Shown: one piece after another, positions 25,152 to 32,791 of the stretch
Layout of the letters: each line of letters starts with the position of its first letter
Numbering within the stretch: position 1 is the first letter of the stretch
Assembly (NCBI GenBank): GCA_050946195.1
Contig: JBMNUI010000015.1
Span: forward strand, 1-36,352
Length of the DNA stretch: 36,352 nucleotides
From: UMGS1002 sp050946195
GTDB lineage: Bacteria; Bacillota; Clostridia; Oscillospirales; CAG-272
Direction of reading: 5' to 3'
The notes under the pieces: generated by a model
What the model was told of the DNA's origin: nothing
The model's database searches: none
Seen by the model: the letters and a program-made list of their open reading frames with translations, nothing else
Translations under genes and position numbers: made by a program

Positions 25152-26066
25152 ATGAATCACATCATAGAAGTCGAGGACCTCAAAAAATCCTACGGCAGCA
25201 TTGCGGCGGTCGGGGGCATCAGCTTTTACGTCGAGGCAGGGAAACTTTTTGCCTTTTTAGGACCGAACGGCGCCGGAAAGTCCACCACGATAAATGTCCT
25301 CTGCACCTTTCTCAAGCCCGACTCGGGCAAAATCAACATCAATGGTTACCTTCTGGGCAAGGACGACAACGCCATCCGCAGGTCAATCGGCGTCGTGTTC
25401 CAGGATCACCTGCTCGACAACCTGCTCACGGTCGAAGATAACCTGCGCTGCCGCGGAGCGCTCTACGGCCTCTCGGGGTGCTCGCTTGGCGACGCCATAA
25501 AGCGCGCCATGGCCGAGGTCGAGATAACCGAGCTGGCAAAGCGCCCCTACGGCAAACTGTCGGGCGGTCAGCGCCGCCGCTGTGACATCGCCCGCGCCCT
25601 GCTCAACACCCCCGAAATACTCTTTCTTGACGAGCCGACAACCGGCCTCGACCCCCAGACCCGGAAGCTGGTGTGGGAGACCATACGCAGGCTGCAGCGC
25701 GAGTCGGGGGTAACGGTCTTTCTCACCACGCACTATATGGAGGAGGCGGCAGACGCCGATTATGTAATAGTAATCGACAACGGCAAAATCGCCGCAAAAG
25801 GCACGCCTTCAGAGCTGCGCGAGAAGTACGCCAGCAACAGGCTGAGCCTGATATGCACAAGTCCCGAGGCGGTGCTGGCCGGGCTGTCGCCACAGGGGAT
25901 TCCGCACACCAGAGTTGCCGAGCGTATCATTATACCGATTAAAAACACGCTTGACGCCCTGCCGCTCATCGAGCAGTTCAAGCCGTACATCAGCGGCTTT
26001 GAGGTCATGCTCGGCACGATGGACGACGCATTTATCGGGATAACCGGAAAGGAGCTGCGGCAATGA
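25152..26066 (+). CDS. ABC-2 exporter ATP-binding protein (DrrA/CcmA-like)
   Basis: A 304-aa ATPase of an ABC-2 type exporter. The Walker A is GPNGAGKSTT, the Q-loop VVFQDHLLDNLLT, the signature LSGGQRRRCDIARALL, the Walker B ILFLDEPTTGLDPQ and the switch His is in TTHYMEE. A C-terminal extension of about 80 residues is typical of drug/lipid exporters of the DrrA kind. GGGAGG 6 bases before the ATG at 25152 sets the start; an in-frame ATG 14 codons upstream sits on the promoter's TATAAT (25102-25107). It overlaps the permease gene by 4 bp. Confidence 0.93.
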   Translation: MNHIIEVEDLKKSYGSIAAVGGISFYVEAGKLFAFLGPNGAGKSTTINVLCTFLKPDSGKININGYLLGKDDNAIRRSIGVVFQDHLLDNLLTVEDNLRCRGALYGLSGCSLGDAIKRAMAEVEITELAKRPYGKLSGGQRRRCDIARALLNTPEILFLDEPTTGLDPQTRKLVWETIRRLQRESGVTVFLTTHYMEEAADADYVIVIDNGKIAAKGTPSELREKYASNRLSLICTSPEAVLAGLSPQGIPHTRVAERIIIPIKNTLDALPLIEQFKPYISGFEVMLGTMDDAFIGITGKELRQ

Positions 26067-26923
26067 GGGCTTTTTTGAAGCGTAATCTTTTAGTGTTTTT
26101 CAAAGACAGGGCCGCGGTGTTCTTTTCGCTGCTCTCGACGCTGATAATCCTTGGGATTTACATATTGTTTTTGGGCAATAGCCTCATCTCTGGATTTCAT
26201 GATATGGTCCCCAACGCCCGCGAGCTTATGACCAACTGGATTATGGCGGGCATGATTGCCGCAAACACCGCGACCACGACCCTCGGCGGCTTCGGGGTCT
26301 TGGTAGGCGATAAAGCTTCAAAGATCGACCGCGATTTGTACGTCTCGCCGATAAGCCGCAGGAAGCTCGCCGCGGGCTATGTGCTCAGCGCGTTTATCAT
26401 CGGGTTCATTATGACCTTCATCACCTTCGTGGTCGCCGAAATCTACATTTTTATCTCCAGCGGCAATCTTATCAACCTGCCGGCGCTGCTCAAAATGACA
26501 GCACTGATCCTGCTCTCCGCCCTCTCGAGCACCTCGATGATGTTCTTTATAACCACATTTTTCAGCAGTCCTAACGCTTTTGCAACGATATCAACAATAG
26601 TCGGCACACTTATCGGCTTTCTCACAGGTATTTATATCCCGATAGGCCAGCTCCCCGAGGCGGTACAGTGGATAGTCAAGCTCTTCCCGCCCTCATATGC
26701 CGCCGTGCTGGTGCGTCAGGCCATGATGGCTGAGTCGATGAAAGTCGGCTTTGCCGGTGTGCCCGACGAGTATGTCGAAAAATTCAAGGAAAAGCTCGGG
26801 GTTGTGCTGAAATTCGGAGAAACCGAGGCAAGTGATGTATTCTGCATCGCGGTTCTGCTTGGCTCGGCCGCAATATTCTTCCTTTTGGCGGTCCTCGTGC
26901 TCTCAAGAAAGAAAAAGGAGTAA
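26063..26923 (+). CDS. ABC-2 type exporter permease
   Basis: A 286-aa membrane protein with six predicted helices, of the ABC2_membrane family: helix 1 at about 20-40, the YVSPISRRKLAAGYVLSAF coupling region, two central helices, FFSSPNAFATISTIVGTLIG before helix 5, then an extracellular loop of about 70 residues and the last helix ending LSRKKKE. It pairs with the upstream ATPase by a 4-bp ATGA overlap. The exported compound is unknown; antibiotic or lipid export is typical of the family. Confidence 0.92.
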   Translation: MRAFLKRNLLVFFKDRAAVFFSLLSTLIILGIYILFLGNSLISGFHDMVPNARELMTNWIMAGMIAANTATTTLGGFGVLVGDKASKIDRDLYVSPISRRKLAAGYVLSAFIIGFIMTFITFVVAEIYIFISSGNLINLPALLKMTALILLSALSSTSMMFFITTFFSSPNAFATISTIVGTLIGFLTGIYIPIGQLPEAVQWIVKLFPPSYAAVLVRQAMMAESMKVGFAGVPDEYVEKFKEKLGVVLKFGETEASDVFCIAVLLGSAAIFFLLAVLVLSRKKKE

Positions 26924-26950
26924 GCCGGGCGATTTGCCCGGCTTTCTTTT
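26924..26950 (+). terminator. Terminator of the ABC exporter operon
   Basis: Stem GCCGGGC / GCCCGGC with loop GATTT, followed by TTTCTTTT, directly after the permease stop. It touches the stop codon of the converging gene. Confidence 0.88.
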
Positions 26951-28331
26951 ATTTCGGAGATATCGTCAAGGTAACCGTACCCTCGTCGAAATAATGTGTT
27001 TTGACATTTTTTAAAAGATACTGGTTGAAGTCGCTGCCCTTGTACTCTTCAAACCGAGCCGGGGGCACGCACCACAGGCAGACTTCCGGCGAGGCATACG
27101 AATAAAGATTCAAATTGCCTCCGGTCGTGCCGTGGTGGGTGGGCTGCAGATAGTCGCACTTGAGCCACTTGCCATAGCGGTCGGCCAGCTTTTTTGTGAC
27201 CGTTCCGGTGCTGTCCCCGAGGAAGAGTATGCGGTTGCCGACCGTCTCCAGCATAAATGACATCGAACTGGCGTTCATGTATTCAAGCTTGTCGAGTGCC
27301 GGGTAAACATCCTCGTGCGTGCCCGTGATGGTAATGCTCACCCCGTCAAAGGTCAGGGTCTGCCCGGTGTGGGGCTTGACCTTTATAACATCACCCCATA
27401 CCGACTTATCCGAAAGCGCACGGCGCAGGGTGGCGTAGTAGCTGTTGTAATCGGTTATCATTTTCTTGGAATCCGAGGCTTTCATGACCTCGTCGTTTAC
27501 AAAGTTGTATATAATCCTTTTTAGCTCTATTTGGTCATGATACAGGGTGGCAAACTCGGATATCGCGCCGATGTGGTCGGAGTGCGGGTGGGTGAGAATC
27601 CAGGCCGCGACTTCGGGTTTCCCGCCGCCGGTATTCTGCTCTTTCAGCAGGTTCAGAATCTTCTCGGCCTCGCCCTGGTCGCCCCAGCCGCCGTCGATTA
27701 CAATAAAGCTGCCGGCCGGCGTACGAATTATATAGGACATCCCGTTTTCTTTCACCTTGTAGTTTATTCCAACCTGCGTCAGCAGCACCTCTCCCGTACC
27801 GGTGTAACTATTGTTTATTTTCGAGTCTGCCGTGCTGCCATAAGGCGAGATGATAAACCGCGCTGCGGCCTCTTTTGTGCAGTAGTATGCGTAAATTTGC
27901 ACGGTGTCCTTGACATAGGTCGAGAAATAGTTTTTCTCTATCTCGGCGTAGGACAGCTTGGTATAGCCTTCGGCTTCGAGCACCCCGAGGCACTCCGCAA
28001 AGCCGCTCTGAAGCAGCCCCTCAATATATCTCATGTAGACACCGTCTCCGCAGTCATAGTCAGACGTCCCGGAGCCGCGGTCAAATTTCGGCAGCATCTC
28101 GAGCGATACCGGCGGTATCTCGCGGGGAGTCTCTGTGGTCTCGGCTTCACTGGTCTCTGTGATTTCGGTTTCAGTGGTCTCTGTGGTTCCGTCTGGCCTT
28201 GTGTCTCTAGCAGTGTCAGTAGGTTGGCCGGCTGTCGTGGTCTCCTCCCCTTCCCCCGACCCGCCGCAGGATATAAGCGGGAGCAGGAGGGCTGCCGCCA
28301 GTATGACAAGCATAATTTTTTTTAGCCTCAT
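26949..28331 (-). CDS. Lipoprotein with metallo-beta-lactamase fold (ComEC-type)
   Basis: A 460-aa lipoprotein. Signal peptide with lipobox PLISC (Cys22), then a linker of about 45 residues made almost only of Thr, Glu, Asp and Ser, coded by short imperfect DNA repeats (about 28120-28200). A small domain (about 75-185) precedes an MBL domain of the type found at the end of ComEC: DGGWGDQGEAEKIL, HPHSDH (248-253), ILFLGDSTG (metal-bridging Asp) and QPTHHG. So it is a likely metal-dependent hydrolase, perhaps a nuclease or phosphodiesterase, on the cell surface. It starts 16 bp after the PhnP-like gene, so they form one operon. Confidence 0.8.
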   Translation of the reverse strand: MRLKKIMLVILAAALLLPLISCGGSGEGEETTTAGQPTDTARDTRPDGTTETTETEITETSEAETTETPREIPPVSLEMLPKFDRGSGTSDYDCGDGVYMRYIEGLLQSGFAECLGVLEAEGYTKLSYAEIEKNYFSTYVKDTVQIYAYYCTKEAAARFIISPYGSTADSKINNSYTGTGEVLLTQVGINYKVKENGMSYIIRTPAGSFIVIDGGWGDQGEAEKILNLLKEQNTGGGKPEVAAWILTHPHSDHIGAISEFATLYHDQIELKRIIYNFVNDEVMKASDSKKMITDYNSYYATLRRALSDKSVWGDVIKVKPHTGQTLTFDGVSITITGTHEDVYPALDKLEYMNASSMSFMLETVGNRILFLGDSTGTVTKKLADRYGKWLKCDYLQPTHHGTTGGNLNLYSYASPEVCLWCVPPARFEEYKGSDFNQYLLKNVKTHYFDEGTVTLTISPK

Positions 28332-28347
28332 ATAAAAGCCCCTTGTG

Positions 28348-29199
28348 TTAAATGTAGAGTATCATCCCGTCATATGCGGTGATAAAGCCGAGTTCGGCGG
28401 CCTCAACCTCAAGCTCGGCGTGCGTGCGCCGGAGCAGGTGCCCGATGTGGCTTATCACAGCTTTTGTGCCCGCGTCAGCAAGGCCACACTCGCGCAGCCA
28501 GCAGAGCGTGGCATGGCAGCGCTCAAGGTCCATGTGCGCGGCGGTGATGCAGTTCCCGCGCTCGAGCGTGCAGTCGAGCGACACGAAATCAAGCCGGCAA
28601 CCTTCTTTTACAAGGTAGTCCCTCGTATCATCCGGCAAAAGCCCGGTGTCGTGCGCCCAGAGCAGCCTTTTGCCCTCTGTGGTATCCTCAATCAGGTAGA
28701 TTGCCGAATCGACATTTGCGGCATGGCGTGCGCGAAGCGGGGTGACCTTGTAATTCAGCAGGCTGAAGGGCTCAAAGTACCCGATAATATGTATCTTTAT
28801 CTCCATCTCGTCGGTGCGGATTCGCTTGCCCGAGGCAAAGGCCGCCTCCCGCGCTTCCTTGACCTGCACTACCTGCTTTGACGAGCCCTCTGTGACATAG
28901 ATGTTGAGGGGTATGTCGGCGCCCTGAGCACGGCTGAAGAGGTCCTGATGCAAAAAGTGGTCGAAGTGGCTGTGCGTTATCAGGACATGATGGTGTTTTC
29001 GCATGTCCAACCCGCCGTAGAGCGTGTGCAGGAAGGTGTCGACCGGAAAATCAATTATAAGGTCGTCGTTTATTGCGGCCTGCGAGCGGGTGCGGATGTC
29101 CCTGCCGCGGTTCTGCCTTGCCGCCTCACAGACCCGGCAGGAGCAGAATATCTCGGGGACTCCGGCGCCGCCGCCGGTGCCGAAATAGGTAATTTTCAT
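28348..29199 (-). CDS. PhnP-like metallo-beta-lactamase-fold hydrolase
   Basis: A 283-aa cytoplasmic MBL protein. It starts MKITYFGTGGGAGVPE and has the Cys cluster CSCRVC (19-24) that binds a structural zinc in PhnP, followed by the metal motif HSHFDH (76-81), HAAN, AHDTG (bridging Asp) and SHIGH. PhnP hydrolyses cyclic ribose phosphates in phosphonate use, but no other phn gene is here, so a general phosphodiesterase role is safer. AAGGAG 7 bases upstream sets the start at 29199; an in-frame start 24 codons upstream has no support. Confidence 0.85.
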   Translation of the reverse strand: MKITYFGTGGGAGVPEIFCSCRVCEAARQNRGRDIRTRSQAAINDDLIIDFPVDTFLHTLYGGLDMRKHHHVLITHSHFDHFLHQDLFSRAQGADIPLNIYVTEGSSKQVVQVKEAREAAFASGKRIRTDEMEIKIHIIGYFEPFSLLNYKVTPLRARHAANVDSAIYLIEDTTEGKRLLWAHDTGLLPDDTRDYLVKEGCRLDFVSLDCTLERGNCITAAHMDLERCHATLCWLRECGLADAGTKAVISHIGHLLRRTHAELEVEAAELGFITAYDGMILYI

Positions 29200-29269
29200 T
29201 TTTCTTCTCCTTTTGAGCAGCCCCCGGGCGGCAGAACCTGCGGCGCCTGAGGGTATTGCAGGCCAAATC

Positions 29270-29292
29270 AATCCGGAACGTTCTGGATTATA
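29270..29292 (-). promoter_or_regulatory. -10 box of the MBL operon overlapped by a 20-bp palindrome
   Basis: On the minus strand TATAAT lies at 29287-29292. The palindrome AATCCGGAACGTTCTGGATT (29270-29289) has a single mismatched symmetric pair and covers the end of the -10 box and the expected start site, a classic repressor position. The -35 is weak (TTTGCG at 16 bp). From 29293 to 29434 I see no gene and no other clear signal. Confidence 0.5.
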
Positions 29293-29434
29293 GTATCATG
29301 CAAAAGGGCGCAAAGTCAATGGACATTTTTCATAAGATTTTATGTGTTGTTTTATGCAAAGGCACTTGCAGATTCCGCCCCAATGGTTCAAATGAAAAAA
29401 AAATACAGAAAGGCTCAAAAATTTTTAAAAATGA

Positions 29435-29464
29435 TTGACAACCGAGGCCCGGTCGTGTTATAAC
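29435..29464 (+). promoter_or_regulatory. Sigma-A promoter of the nitrogen operon
   Basis: Perfect TTGACA (29435-29440), 18-bp spacer, TATAAC (29459-29464), or TTATAA with 17 bp. Transcription should begin near 29470, so the RNA enters the terminator hairpin about 10 bases later. Confidence 0.85.
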
Positions 29465-29476
29465 ATATCACCCAAA

Positions 29477-29538
29477 ATGAGCAAAGGCGTTCATTCATAG
29501 GGACCTGTTCCTTTTTGAATGGACGCCTTTGCTTTTTT
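29477..29538 (+). promoter_or_regulatory. Leader with terminator and ANTAR-type antiterminator hairpin
   Basis: Terminator: a 17-bp stem (29481-29497 with 29516-29532, one G-U pair) followed by six T (29533-29538), ending 16 bp before the first gene. Alternative fold: AUGAGC / GUUCAU (29477-29482 with 29489-29494) closes a hexaloop AAAGGC (29483-29488) with A at place 1 and G at place 4, the signature of RNA bound by ANTAR proteins. Four bases on, AGGG / UCCU closes a second six-base loop ACCUGU (29499-29512), which has A1 but U4. The first hairpin uses up the 5' arm of the terminator, so the two folds exclude each other. The operon's last gene encodes an ANTAR protein. Confidence 0.7.
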
Positions 29539-29554
29539 CTGAAAGGTTTGGACT

Positions 29555-30775
29555 ATGAGGATTGAAGGTCAAGTCCGGATTCCGTCGGGCTGCGCGATAT
29601 CGGCTATTATTTCAAGAGAAGGGCGGAGGATGACCGGGGAGAAGATAATTGAAAGCATGCTCCTAATGCACGACCGCTCAAACAGCCTTGGCGGCGGCTT
29701 TGCGGGATACGGCATCTACCCCGAATACAAGGATTTTTATGCCTTTCATATCTTCTGCAACGACAACCACGCCCGCGCCGAATGTGAAAAACTGCTCGGC
29801 GAGAGCTTTGAGATTGTCAAGGCCGAGAACATTCCGACAAGAAAAATCCAAGAAATCACCGACATTCCGCTTATCTGGCGGTATTTTGCGGCACCGCGGG
29901 ATTCCTTTATGACGCTTGACGACGCTCTTGCAATTGAGGGCGAAGTCAGCAAGGACAGCCGGGTTTTGATTCTCGGCGCCGGGCTAATCGGCCTCAAAGC
30001 CGCCGAGGGTCTGCACGGCAGGGTCGGCAGCATTACTGTCACCGATATTTCCGATAGGGTGCTCTCAAGTATTCTCGACGAGGAATGTGCCGCATTGGTC
30101 AGGTCGAAACTTGAACAAGAGGGCGTCTCCTTTATGCTCGGAGAATCTGTCACCCTGTTTGACTCGAATGTCGCGGTAATGTCGGGCGGGCGGCATGTTC
30201 AATTTGACATTCTGATTATGGCGGCGGGCGTGCGCCCCAATACTGCGCTTGTCCGCGACATCGGCGGAGTCTGCGGCCGTGGGATTACTGTCGACGAACA
30301 CATGAGAACCTCGCTCCCCGATATTTACGCCGCCGGTGACTGCACCGAGAGCCTTAATGTGTCGGATAAAACCATAAAGGTCATGGCCCTGCTGCCGGGC
30401 GCCTATATGCAGGGGCATAGCGCTGGTATCAACATGGCGGGCGGGGAGAGTGTTTTCGACAAGGCAATCCCGATGAACTCAATCGGCTTCTTCGGCCTGC
30501 ATATAATGACCGCCGGCAACCGCATAACCCCCGGTGAGGGCGGCGAGGTATACGAGGAAGTCACAGATAAAGGTATCAAAAAGCTGTATGTCAAGGGCGG
30601 CAAGCTGGTCGGGTTTGTGCTGGTCGGAGAGGTCGACCGGGCGGGCATATACACCGACCTGATACGCTCGGGAACGCCGCTTGACCGGGTGGATTTTGAC
30701 AGGCTCAAAAAAAGCCCGGATTTGTTCGCATTCGACGCAAAATACCGTGAAAAAAGGCTTGGAGGTGTGGTATAA
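29555..30775 (+). CDS. Chimera: GltB1 glutaminase N-terminus fused to FAD/NAD oxidoreductase
   Basis: A 406-aa protein. Residues 1-112 match the start of the class II glutamine amidotransferase subunit of archaeal-type glutamate synthase: VRIPSGCAISAI with the candidate nucleophile Cys13, MLLMHDRSNSLGGGFAGYGI, YPEYKDFYAFHI, IPLIWRYF. From about residue 117 (SFMTLDDALAIE) it is an NAD(P)/FAD oxidoreductase: VLILGAGLIGLKAAEGL (NAD-binding Rossmann), MAAGVRPNTALV, DIYAAGDCTES. The rest of GltB1 and the first ~125 residues of the oxidoreductase, with its FAD-binding GxGxxG, are absent. The frame is open throughout and has a ribosome binding site GAAAGG. Glutaminase activity is unlikely; FAD binding is doubtful. 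Confidence 0.85.
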   Translation: MRIEGQVRIPSGCAISAIISREGRRMTGEKIIESMLLMHDRSNSLGGGFAGYGIYPEYKDFYAFHIFCNDNHARAECEKLLGESFEIVKAENIPTRKIQEITDIPLIWRYFAAPRDSFMTLDDALAIEGEVSKDSRVLILGAGLIGLKAAEGLHGRVGSITVTDISDRVLSSILDEECAALVRSKLEQEGVSFMLGESVTLFDSNVAVMSGGRHVQFDILIMAAGVRPNTALVRDIGGVCGRGITVDEHMRTSLPDIYAAGDCTESLNVSDKTIKVMALLPGAYMQGHSAGINMAGGESVFDKAIPMNSIGFFGLHIMTAGNRITPGEGGEVYEEVTDKGIKKLYVKGGKLVGFVLVGEVDRAGIYTDLIRSGTPLDRVDFDRLKKSPDLFAFDAKYREKRLGGVV

Positions 30776-30779
30776 TAAA

Positions 30780-31499
30780 TTGACAATTAATGCAAAAAGC
30801 CTTGATTTTACCGCGCTCAACGAAAAGCTGCGGAGCGCGGGGCCGAGCTGCCGAATTGAGGGCTGCCTCGGGCAGCGCTTTATAGCTGCCGGAATGAAGG
30901 ATAAATCAATCGAGATTTACGGGGTGCCGGGCAACGCGCTCGGTGCATATCTTAGCGGCGGCGAGATTATAGTTCACGGTAATGCGCAGGACGCGGTCGG
31001 CGATACAATGAACGCGGGGCTTATTGTGATACACGGAAACGCCGGAGACGCCGCAGGGTATGCCATGCGCGGCGGCGAAATTTACATCAGGAACAACGCC
31101 GGCTACCGCGCAGGAATCCACATGAAGGAATACCGCGAAAAGAAGCCCGTCATGGTAATCGGCGGACGTGCCGGCAGCTTTCTCGGCGAGTATCAGGCCG
31201 GCGGCATTATAATCGTACTGGGGCTGCATGGCGACAGGAAGCCTGTTGTCGGCAACTTCCCGTACACCGGCATGCACGGCGGGAAAATGGTCCTGCGCGG
31301 GGAGGCTTTTAGCGTCGATTTCCCTGGCCACACGAAGCTACGAAAGGCAACCGATACCGACATGGCCGAAATCACCCCGTACATTGAGCGGTTTTGCGGG
31401 TTCTTCGGCTATGATGCGGCGGGGCTGCTCGGCGATACATATACAGTAGTGACCCCCGACAGCAGCAACCCGTACAAGCAAATGTATGTTGAAAATTAA
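30780..31499 (+). CDS. Glutamate synthase GXGXG-domain subunit (GltB3-like)
   Basis: A 239-aa beta-helix protein with repeated G-x-x-x-G turns (IIVHGNAQDAVGDTMNAG, IVIHGNAGDAAGYAMRGG, YIRNNAGYRAGIH, MVIGGRAGSFLGEY). It matches the C-terminal structural domain of glutamate synthase that occurs as a separate subunit in archaeal-type GOGAT. It needs a glutaminase and an FMN synthase subunit; neither is intact in this operon. Start: TTG at 30780 gives the canonical family N-terminus MTINAKSLDF but lies 12 bases after GGAGGTG. A GTG at 30765 with AAAAGG 7 bases upstream is the alternative. Confidence 0.85.
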   Translation: MTINAKSLDFTALNEKLRSAGPSCRIEGCLGQRFIAAGMKDKSIEIYGVPGNALGAYLSGGEIIVHGNAQDAVGDTMNAGLIVIHGNAGDAAGYAMRGGEIYIRNNAGYRAGIHMKEYREKKPVMVIGGRAGSFLGEYQAGGIIIVLGLHGDRKPVVGNFPYTGMHGGKMVLRGEAFSVDFPGHTKLRKATDTDMAEITPYIERFCGFFGYDAAGLLGDTYTVVTPDSSNPYKQMYVEN

Positions 31500-31564
31500 T
31501 TTACGGCTGCCGCTTTGCCGCCGGGTCCGGCAATAAATTCAATAATGAAAGGAATGGTTAAGAC

Positions 31565-32758
31565 ATGAAGTATTCAAGGGATGAGGTGCTCCAGTATGTC
31601 GCGGAGGAGGACGTAAAGTTTATCCGGCTGGCCTTCTGCGACATTTTCGGAAAGCAGAAAAACATATCCATCATTCCTCACGAGCTTTGCCGCGCATTTG
31701 AATACGGCATTGCCATCGACGCCTCGGCTGTCGCCGGGTTCGGCGGTGAGGTGCGCTCGGATCTGCTGCTCCACCCCGACCCCTCGACCCTCTCGGTTCT
31801 CCCCTGGAGACCCGAGCACGGCCGGGTTGTCCGCATGTTCTGCACCATCACCCGCCCCGACTCGACGCCATTTGAGGCCGATACCCGGACCATTCTTATA
31901 AACGCGGTCAAAGAAGCCAAAGATGCGGGGATTACCTTTACCTTCGGCTCGGAGATGGAGTTTTACCTCTTTAGGCGGGACGAGAACGGCGAGCCGACCA
32001 AAATCCCCTACGACAACGCCGGATATCTGGATATTGCCCCGGAAGACAAGGGCGAGAACGTGCGGCGGGAAATCTGCCTGACACTCGAGCAGATGGGCAT
32101 TATGCCCGAGAGGTCATACCATGAGGCCGGCCCCGGGCAGAACGAAATAGATTTCCGTTGTTCCGAGCCGACAAACGCGGCCGACAATGTAATCACCTTC
32201 CGCGCGGTAGTGAACACAATTGCGGCAAGAAACGGGCTGTGCGCCGATTTCTCGCCCAAACCTCTGCCCGGCAAGCCGGGCAACGGCATGCACATCAACA
32301 TCTCGGCAAAGAGCGAGGACGCCCGGGATATTCTGCCTTATGTGGTAGCGGGAATTCTTGAGCACATCCCCGACATGACGGTATTTCTCAACACTACCGA
32401 GGAATCATACCTGCGTTTCGGCAGCGACAAAGCCCCAAAGTACATCACATGGTCGGGAGAAAACCGCTCGCAGCTCGTCCGGATATTTGTCGACCAGTGC
32501 GGCAACAAGCGCGCCGAATTGCGCTCCCCCGACCCGCTCTGCAACCCCTACCTTGCCTTCGCGCTCATCATTCGGGCAGGGCTTGCCGGGATACGCAGCG
32601 GAGCTTCCCTGCCCCCTGCGGCAGGCACGCCGGGTAGCGAGAGGGGAGATTACAAGCCGCTGCCGAAAAATCTTGAGGAGGCAAAGTCATACGCGGCAAA
32701 CAGCACATTTATCGCGCGGATTCTGCCGAAGTCGATTATCAAGCATTACATTCAATAA
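31565..32758 (+). CDS. glnA: Glutamine synthetase (type I)
   Basis: A 397-aa enzyme that makes glutamine from glutamate, ammonia and ATP. The N-terminal beta-grasp part has FIRLAFCDIFGKQKNISI. The catalytic part has FGSEMEFYLF, PGQNEIDFR, GNGMHINIS and ENRSQLVRI, and ends with AELRSPDPLCNPYLAFAL. It is shorter than the usual 440-470 residues of GSI, mostly at the C-terminal end, as in other short clostridial forms; no adenylylation loop with Tyr is evident. It is followed 33 bp later by the ANTAR gene, the same order as glnA-nitR in solvent-forming Clostridium. Confidence 0.92.
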   Translation: MKYSRDEVLQYVAEEDVKFIRLAFCDIFGKQKNISIIPHELCRAFEYGIAIDASAVAGFGGEVRSDLLLHPDPSTLSVLPWRPEHGRVVRMFCTITRPDSTPFEADTRTILINAVKEAKDAGITFTFGSEMEFYLFRRDENGEPTKIPYDNAGYLDIAPEDKGENVRREICLTLEQMGIMPERSYHEAGPGQNEIDFRCSEPTNAADNVITFRAVVNTIAARNGLCADFSPKPLPGKPGNGMHINISAKSEDARDILPYVVAGILEHIPDMTVFLNTTEESYLRFGSDKAPKYITWSGENRSQLVRIFVDQCGNKRAELRSPDPLCNPYLAFALIIRAGLAGIRSGASLPPAAGTPGSERGDYKPLPKNLEEAKSYAANSTFIARILPKSIIKHYIQ

Positions 32759-32791
32759 TTTATTCAGCCGGAGCCGAAGGGAGGGATGCAG

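Noticed and set aside
28120..28270. CRISPR-like or tandem repeat array
   Set aside because: The repeats are short, imperfect and in frame; they simply code the Thr/Glu linker of the lipoprotein.
29270..29289. LexA (SOS) box
   Set aside because: The GAAC and GTTC half-sites are adjacent; the Gram-positive LexA box needs four bases between them, and the downstream genes are not SOS genes.
29441..29453. A first ANTAR hairpin ACCG-AGGCC-CGGT upstream of the leader
   Set aside because: It lies inside the promoter spacer, so it is not in the RNA made from TTGACA/TATAAC, and its loop has five bases without the A1/G4 pattern.
31500..31564. Terminator or riboswitch between the GXGXG gene and glnA
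   Set aside because: A 6-bp stem TTGCCG/CGGCAA exists, but it has no T-run and no recognisable aptamer; the genes are probably cotranscribed.
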